Of a stretch of DNA of 64,000 bases, positions 57,285-64,000 are shown piece after piece. Within the stretch, counting starts at the first letter, position 1. Each line of letters starts with the position of its first letter. This stretch comes from Diospyros lotus. Lineage: Eukaryota; Streptophyta; Magnoliopsida; Ericales; Ebenaceae. The stretch lies in contig NC_068346.1 in NCBI RefSeq assembly GCF_014633365.1, positions 37,883,191 through 37,947,190 on the forward strand, in the 5' to 3' direction. The notes under the pieces were generated by a model. That model did not search any database, was not told the DNA's origin, and worked only from the letters and a program-made list of their open reading frames with translations. The translations under genes were made by a program, and so were the position numbers.

Positions 57285-59499
57285 TCACCATTGCGGAGTC
57301 TGATGAGTCTCCAAGCCCTGATGGATCAGTTGGGACCGGATATCAACCCATGTGTCTGGGACGCCAGGCAGGCACCAATGCATGCAGTCCTGACCCCAGA
57401 TTGCCACCGCGTCCTTCTGACCCAGCCAAATTGCTGGATGCGCATCTGCTCTGAACTCACTTAAATGACTCAGATCAAGTAATTGAATATCAGTGCCTTG
57501 TACAGCCTCTTCAATTAGATGATTCAGTAATCTTGCTTCCTTGTTCACTCCGTTGTTGCTTGGATCAAACCACAAGTCAAGCTGTCCAGGTATCAAAGTT
57601 AAATTCTCTTCTACCTTCTACAAGGACCGACATTTTCTATGAACAATCCCTTCCAAATTATGGAGCAAGTTTATACAGCAAAACCACTATCTTTCTAGCC
57701 TCACACTCAAGTTAGTTTCCCCAGCGCGTGGCAGGGAACCCATTATGGCTGTCTAAACATTCCCCCCCGCATCCCCATTAGGGCCGTGGAAAAATTTCAG
57801 TTTCAGTAAATTTATTTTACAACAATCTAGCCAAAAATAAATTAAAAAAAAAAAAAAAGTTAACGGCTTGGTTGTACTGCCAAAGCATTGGTCACTGCAC
57901 TCTCTCTCTCTCTCTCTCTCTCAGGCTGGTCAAAATAAACATCTCAGGTTGGCCAAGAAGTACTCATCTGCCTCAATGAATTTCCCTACACATTGAATGA
58001 TGCTCTGGCAGTAAGATTTCCAATCCAAAAACTTTTGCGACTGGTACAAAGACTCATATTTTGTCAAACAGAAACTTTGTACAAAGGTATATAAATAAAA
58101 TTGTCAGTTCAAACCTGGAGTGCATCAAGCGGTTCATTAAACAAGCAGCTACCATTTTGATTCCACTCTCCGCCATAAAAATGTCTTGGAGACCGCAATC
58201 ACCAGAATTTGAGTGTCTTTCTTGGAAATTCTTTTGTATGTAAGAAACCATACATCTAGAACAGCTTTAAGTCCATCCAGCATCTGCAGGGGTGGAACTA
58301 TGGGTGACCACCTTTATAGAAAACAAGAGGTTTCTCTTTTGGGAACTTGTCATAACCCCACCTAGCAAAAGTTAAAAGACAAGTTCATTGTTAACTAATA
58401 ATGTTTTGGTTAAAGTGTTTAATTTTTCTCTGCAGTAACCAACCAGCTTAGAACTACCAATAACTGGTAATTTACCTCTTTCTGACTTATCAACATAGTT
58501 GTAAAGACACCACATGCAGCTTACACATATCCAGTCATGAGGTGAAACCATCAAGATTTTGTTTCCTGCCCTTTCCTGTCCTATCAACTTTCTTCACTCA
58601 GTAGCTAACCAATCTTGTACTCAACAATTGGGAGAAACAAGCTCAAACTAGGGAAAGAGACAATTTGTCAAGATAAGCTATGATCTGATTATTTTTGAAT
58701 TGGTAAATCGACATTTGATTCAAGTTTATCAAGGGGACAGATTAATCTACCAATGAAGAGTCAAAATAGCCCAGACAGATAAAGGAGATAAAAACCAAAC
58801 AGAACATAGCACAAAAGGAGAATAGGCAACCCTATCCCAACCCCTTACTACCATATACATTCCATATAATGAGCTCTCAGTTATGTCATTGAGCTAATAA
58901 TAGCTTCCAAATTCCACATATTATCTTTGGAAAATAGTTTTTGATGACCAGCAAAAGGAGAACATAAGGAATTACCAATGGCCTGTATTGAAAACAAGGA
59001 CATCATAGAAGTCCGTAATGTTAGCCCAATCATCTGCAGGAATATCAACATCTACTCGAAATATTCCCTTCAAGCCATCTTGATCAGATACTGATGAGTC
59101 TTTTGGCTGCCACCTTGTTATATCAGTCATGAGCATGTAAGGCTGCTACTATCAAAATGAGATGAAAACAGCAACTCATACACCCTCAAGTAACAAGGAA
59201 ATGCATAATTAAAGCAAAAGGCTAGTATTCCAACTTATATCTAATTCAATCCAAATCATCTAGGTAGAAGTATGTATTGACTACATATAAAGATAATAAA
59301 AGGAAAACATGTAAAGCTATTTCAAGATTCACACATTCCAAAAATGTTGCTAGTAGACCATTGATTTAGATAATCAGAAGTGCAGGGTGCCCAGTTATTT
59401 CTCACAAAGAGTGAGAGAGAGAAGAAAACTTGCCTATGAACCACTGCAACAAACTAAAGGTTTCCTCAGTAGGAACACGTTCAACATTTACATTGCATC

Positions 59500-61640
59500 A
59501 CAAATAATAGTCAAGTTTGCCCCACACCTTAGACATGTAATTCTTGTGCATGGTGTGTGGCAATATTCACAAATTTTCTGGTATATTCCTGTTTCATCAT
59601 GCGGAGATATCATGAAGGATAGGCCCACATGGAGCTGCGGGGGTAGCAGGGTAGCAGCTTGCAGCCAAGGAACTGCTAAAGGGTTGCCTCTTATCTTTTT
59701 TTTTTTTTTTGGAAGGGGGGGGGGTGGGTGTTGGGGGCAGCTGAAAGCCTATCAGGAGGGGCTGTAGGGTGTTAGCATGATGGTAACAACATACACAATG
59801 GATTCAAAGGTTAGTTGCATGCTATGGCTGCACCAGGGCAGCAGGCCCGACATGCAGGCAATGGGAGTTCCAACGGAAGGATACAAACCTATTACAACAA
59901 CAATCACAGCCTTAATCCCGTGAGTTCCAAAGGAAGGATATAACCAATTACAACAACAATCAAGAGCCTTAGTCCCATTAAGTGGGGTTCGCAATACAAA
60001 CCTATTAGACAGGGGAGAAAAAAAACTGCAACTGATTAGTATATCAAACCAAGCCCCTGCAGCAGCATAACAGCTAGCATGTTACTAGGGTAGGGTGCCT
60101 GCACAAGTGCTAAAACCTTGAAAATAAGGGACTCTGATCCATAAGCTCAGGGGTCAGTTTAGGAAGCCATTTGCATGTTCAGTACTAACTGAAATTAGAC
60201 TTTAGGTATTAAGAGCCAAGTGTAGCAGCAAGTCACATAGATTGCCCGCTAATAGGTTGCATTCCATGGCAGAATTGTGCATATTTCCTGTGAATTTTAA
60301 GAAACTAGACCTAGGGCAAATTTGTTAGGGATTATACCTAAGGTTTGCAACCCCCCCTCTAAAACATCAAAATGAAATGGGAAGCATGAAAAGAATGCCC
60401 TTCAAGTTACTTTCAGCCGGCTATGTGTACTTTCTGGTTTGCATGGCAGGACAGAAATTTTGCATGACTTGTACACAAAAGTTCAGATACTTGGAACCTA
60501 ATTGGGAGATTAAATGGCAGAACCAGATGATTAAATTAGATAAAGGAGTATTGGGATTAGTTAGCTAGATCTTTTCCTGAGCCAATGATGAATTTACCTA
60601 GCTAGCAGCCAAGATTTTGTTGAACTAGGTGTTTGGAATGCAACTAGATTAGTTGCTCTCTGATTTTATGTGGCAAGCATGACATTAAATGGAGCATGGA
60701 GCAAGAGATGGGGTTCAAAATGGCACTTGGGAGAAAGAGGAAGACATAAGGATCAAGAAACCCCCACCTATTTGTTCAAGAATGATGCAAGATAACTTTC
60801 TAACTTTAAGACAAATTTGACGATAAAATTTATTTGAGGAGAATCTGCTTCACTTATAATGTTTGTGCATGAAGTGTGGCAGCATTCATGTACTTTCTGT
60901 TATATTGCTGTTGCATCATGCTGAAGTATGCTTGCAAGATTGCATCCATTAGCACTGGCATGATAGCAAGAGGGATAAGCTCACATGGTGATAAGAAAGC
61001 CATACGAAGGTTGCTGGAGTGGCAGCCTGCAGCCTAGAGGCTCTGTAGCCTGCCTGAGAGGGTTGCATGCTTGTAAGATGCCTTACAAGGGGTTTCATTG
61101 CTTCATCTGGGGTCTTAGTATGCCGATACCAACATGAACAAGGGATTCCTAGGCGAGTTACATACCAATGAAGGGCTTCAAAGAGGGCTACCAGGGTGCA
61201 CCAGGGTTGCAGGCTTGTTATGCACACAATCTGAATTCTTAAGAAAATAAAAAAAGATACTAACATGTTGAACTGAAAAGCAAATGACAAAAATGGTTGG
61301 CATGTCAAACCAAGGGGCATGCCCCAGTATATTAAGTTGGGAGCAGATCCATAAGCTTAAGAATCATTTTAGGACGCCAATTTACATGATTAAGACCAAT
61401 TAATATTTGACTTTAAGTTATTGAGGGGAAAGTGTTGCAGCAGGTCACGTAAATTGCCTAGTTGCACTCCAGGGCGGAATTGTGCATGTTTCTTGTGGAT
61501 TTTGCAATACTAAATCCATGAGCAAAGTGTTAGGGACTATACGTAAGTCTTGGGCATATTTATAGCATGCAAATGCAGTGAAAAGCATGACGAGAATGCA
61601 TTGTGAGTTATTTTCAGCAGGCTGCTTGCATTTTACTTAC
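59500..61640. repeat. Diverged tandem duplication inside TBL intron 1
   Basis: About 59540-60440 and 60860-61640 share collinear blocks: 'gtgcatggtgtgtggcaata' versus 'gtgcatgaagtgtggcagca', a 'gcagaattgtgcatRtttc' stretch, 'ttagggaYtatacSta', and 'agttaYtttcagc'. The second copy ends at the donor of exon 1, so the duplicated unit started at the 5' end of the intron. Confidence 0.7.
59866..59990 (-). repeat. Two tandem copies of an RTE/SINE-like 3' tail
   Basis: The minus strand twice reads 'gggaYtaaggctSttgattg'-like sequence followed by ttgttgtaatWgg and 'tatccttccKttggaactc', about 55 bp per unit. This resembles the 3' end of the RTE remnants elsewhere in the window, without coding sequence. 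Confidence 0.6.
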
Positions 61641-62174
61641 TCGTATTTCGCCAGCAACACAGCGCGATGGTACGCCACAGTAACATTGAATTTGGCGAAA
61701 AAAGCACCCCTCCAAGCCCCTTTCCTCTTCCACTTGGTGGCACCCACATCACCACTCCTCAAAACACGAACAAAAGCCACCAAGAAATTATCATTGAGGG
61801 AGTCCCCAACGAACCCAATTCTCTTGTTCCGCATCAGATCCAGAAACCCAGAAGGGTCGATGCGCGGCAAGTCGCACCTGTGGGGAACCCATCTCCAGGA
61901 ATTGATCCGAGCCATGTTGAGTCTCTTGTTCCTGAGGCAGTTCCAAGCGTTCCTGTGGAAACTGGAAACGGCAGGTGTCGTCGTACATGGGTCTGCGATT
62001 GGGGTCAATGACCCAGCTGCCGTTGAAGAGATCGCAAGGTGGGGGACGGGGAGAGAGAACCGAGGGTTGGGGTTGTGGGTGGAGAGAAAGGAGCCTGGAG
62101 TAGAGAAAGATAAGCAAGCCTGCTGGGAAGACGACCCACCTGAAGATTGGCTGCGATAGTTTAGGAATCACCAT

Positions 62175-64000
62175 TGTTAGTTAATCACCTCAAATCATGG
62201 TGTCACGCCCCAAAATTTGGAGGCCGTGACCAGCACTATCCTTTAAGAAGCCGTCGAGTTCAATTGGGATTAATAAGCCTTATAATACAGATAATCTTCT
62301 CAATTTTAAACATTTAAAATAAATTATAAAATATATATATTTCCATTTTCTTTATACTGAAACTAAAGTGTCCCTGGTCAAAAATTAATCATGTTGTTAC
62401 AATATTCTAACTAGTTACTTTCTTTAATACACATGTTATGCTACCATTTAGTATTAACAAGTGCTATATGTAATATATCAAATATAATTATTAACATACA
62501 CAGATTAATGTAACATGATTTATATTATTCTCACACAAATTAAAGAAAATGAAATCAACCACAAGCATCGATATGCCCAAATCAAGCAACGTGGATTCTA
62601 TTTTCTCAAATCAAGCAATGTGTAAGTCGGGCCTTACACATGGGGAGCGCAAGCAAACGCGATACAGACTACACATGGGTAGTCACTTGATTTGTTCGAT
62701 CAGACGCTAATACGAAGTCTTCGGGTCTTGGGAACAAAACTGAAAGGCCCGGCCTAGCCCAGCAGAAACCATACCAGAGGTGCCGGTGGACGGGGGAAGT
62801 AGTCTTGGGCCCAATAGAGAATATGGTTTGTCCTCGGGTGCGTTCATTTCAGAGTACGTAGACGTCACCCGCTCACCACTCATCACTCACCGGTAGCGGG
62901 TCAACTAAACTGCCAGAGCCAGCAATGAAGCGAAAGCGACGTCTGCCCGCCCCATCCAATGACAATTTATTCCACATCCCATTCAATCCCAGAAGAAAAA
63001 TAGTTGCAACCCCTCCCAACTAACATCTAAATTTATTGCTCACTCGTACCCCTTGAAGGGATAATACTCAAATGAGTTGTCATGTATGTGTCAAAAATTA
63101 AAAAAACATATCAGTACAGGAAGACCTTATAAGGATAAGATACATAGGATTAGGCAGAAATTTAAAAAAAAAAAATCCCACGCATCTAATATCACTAAAT
63201 GTTCGGGAATTTTTTAATTCAATCGTTTTTCTTCTTTTTCTTGTTGGATATCACCGCACGCGCATATTCTTTCTGTTACCCATTTATCATCTATTATTTA
63301 ATTGACTAATCTTTATATTATAATGGATAAAAAGTTAAATGTTTTGATAATTTATTGTGAGAAGATGAATTGAGAGAATTATTAATTAAAGATTTAGATT
63401 CTTGTTCATCCTTGTCAGCTTTATATTAAGGACTAGATCAATATTGTCACTAACATTAATATCTATATTTACTTATAATATGGTAACACTAACCTAGGAT
63501 ATAAACATCTTTATATATTAATATTTTAGTGAAATTTTTTAAAAATAATAGATAAATAATTACTAGTATTATCACTCTAAATATATAATTGTTAATAATA
63601 TAAATGATTTGAATATGATAAAAAAATTACCATAAACTCATGTTCAAGAATAGTTGACGGGCGATGAGAAAAGTAATATTTTCAAAATTTATAAAAAAAA
63701 ATAAATAGTATTTCTTAATTTTGCGAACTCAAATAACTTTGTTTTACTAGCTTGTAGGCTTTGGCCCTTGACTTAATCTCTTGTCTTTATTTTAGGCTGA
63801 GTAAGAAGCATCCCAAATGAGAGTAGGCCTTCAGGTTTAGAGAGATAAATTCTCGACAGAAGGTGCGATCCTTCACATTTTGTTGCCTTAAGGTGCGATT
63901 GTTGCTCGAGTTATTCATGATTGATTGGCAAATGGAGTTTCCAATGTGCGATTATATTGGGATTACATAGATCTTATCATATGCACAGCGAAATTAAAAT
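62175..64000. other. Intergenic region upstream of the TBL gene
   Basis: TGTCACGCCCCAAAATTTGG at 62201-62220 resembles the start of a plant gypsy LTR, but no matching end or partner was found. 62640-62990 is GC-richer. From about 63050 it is AT-rich with no recognised gene. Confidence 0.4.

Larger units (their letters stand above)
57285..62174 (-). pseudogene. Trichome birefringence-like (TBL/DUF231) gene with multiple disabling lesions
   Basis: Four exons: 61641-62174, 58976-59113, 58115-58361, 57285-57581. TBL proteins are Golgi type II membrane O-acetyltransferases for cell-wall polysaccharides. Visible parts are an N-terminal signal anchor (FRWVVFPAGLLIFLYSRLL), CDLFNGSWV, the GDS motif in IGFVGDSLNDN, then RWQPKDSS, FYDVLVFNTGHW, and the C-terminal DxxH motif in DCMHWCLPGVPDTW. 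By memory it is closest to TBL12. Lesions: GTTTCCA is tandemly repeated in exon 1 (61956-61969), shifting the frame. Removing 7 bp restores both the downstream frame and the splice phase. Exon 3 has single-base losses near 58311, 58255 and 58225 and a TGA (Arg to stop) near 58202. Exons 2 and 4 are open. The exon borders are all still valid GT-AG sites, so decay is recent. Confidence 0.85.

Noticed and set aside
57077..57464. Two overlapping plus-strand ORFs of 116-125 codons
   Set aside because: Antisense to TBL exon 4, whose minus-strand frame shows the conserved DCMHWCLPG motif.
61578..62159. 193-codon plus-strand ORF
   Set aside because: Antisense shadow of TBL exon 1.
62201..62220. TGTCACGCCCC as the start of another LTR element
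   Set aside because: No matching terminus, PBS, second LTR or target duplication could be found in the window, so it is noted only in the intergenic entry.
62923..63024. Short plus-strand ORF starting MKRKRRLPAP
   Set aside because: About 32 codons, no homology recognised and no supporting context.

Overview
The window is nuclear DNA of a flowering plant, most likely a woody eudicot. It has GT-AG introns up to 11.7 kb, plastid-targeted proteins, several LTR-retrotransposon lineages and an AT-rich background. I do not name a species. Every recognisable host gene is on the minus strand, and together they cover most of the window.

Layout. (1) 1-2325: left-truncated Ty3/gypsy element, minus strand, with its 5' LTR complete. 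(2) 2781-22221: twelve exons (360 residues) of a spinster-type (SPNS) MFS transporter; the C-terminal exons lie off the left edge, beyond that element. Its 11.7 kb intron 5 holds a complete Ty3/gypsy chromovirus (7617-13833, TSD CATAC), which has a solo LTR inside its own 5' LTR, and further LTR and LINE debris. (3) 22222-25123: intergenic, with a 1.2 kb element made of two ~490 bp inverted arms and a 130 bp tandem duplication. (4) 25124-50768: complete 19-exon KEA3, the thylakoid K+/H+ antiporter (820 residues as assembled). Introns 15 and 3 carry two Ty1/copia elements. One (27873-33086) has almost identical LTRs and lies 17 nt from a splice donor. The other (43609-47951) contains an inverted gag block. 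(5) 51747-55123: three-exon plastidial methionine-sulfoxide reductase B (MSRB2 type) with an L1-type LINE copy in intron 1 (19 bp TSD). (6) 55669-56247: single-exon, probably plastid-targeted protein of unknown function. (7) 57285-62174: four-exon trichome birefringence-like (TBL) gene, broken by a 7 bp duplication, several 1 bp losses and a nonsense codon. (8) 62175-64000: intergenic AT-rich DNA.

How the genes relate. KEA3 (proton motive force in the thylakoid) and MSRB2 (repair of oxidised methionine in the plastid) both act in the chloroplast, and their neighbours probably do too, but plant genes are not operonic. The tandem order is best read as conserved microsynteny: from memory, Arabidopsis KEA3 (AT4G04850) also lies beside an MSRB cluster. 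I saw no rRNA or tRNA gene, CRISPR array or prokaryotic-type system. The unusual material here is structural: nested, inverted and splice-site-proximal retroelements.

All exon borders were worked out by hand from GT/AG sites, reading-frame phase and remembered protein families. No alignment, RNA evidence or database search was available.
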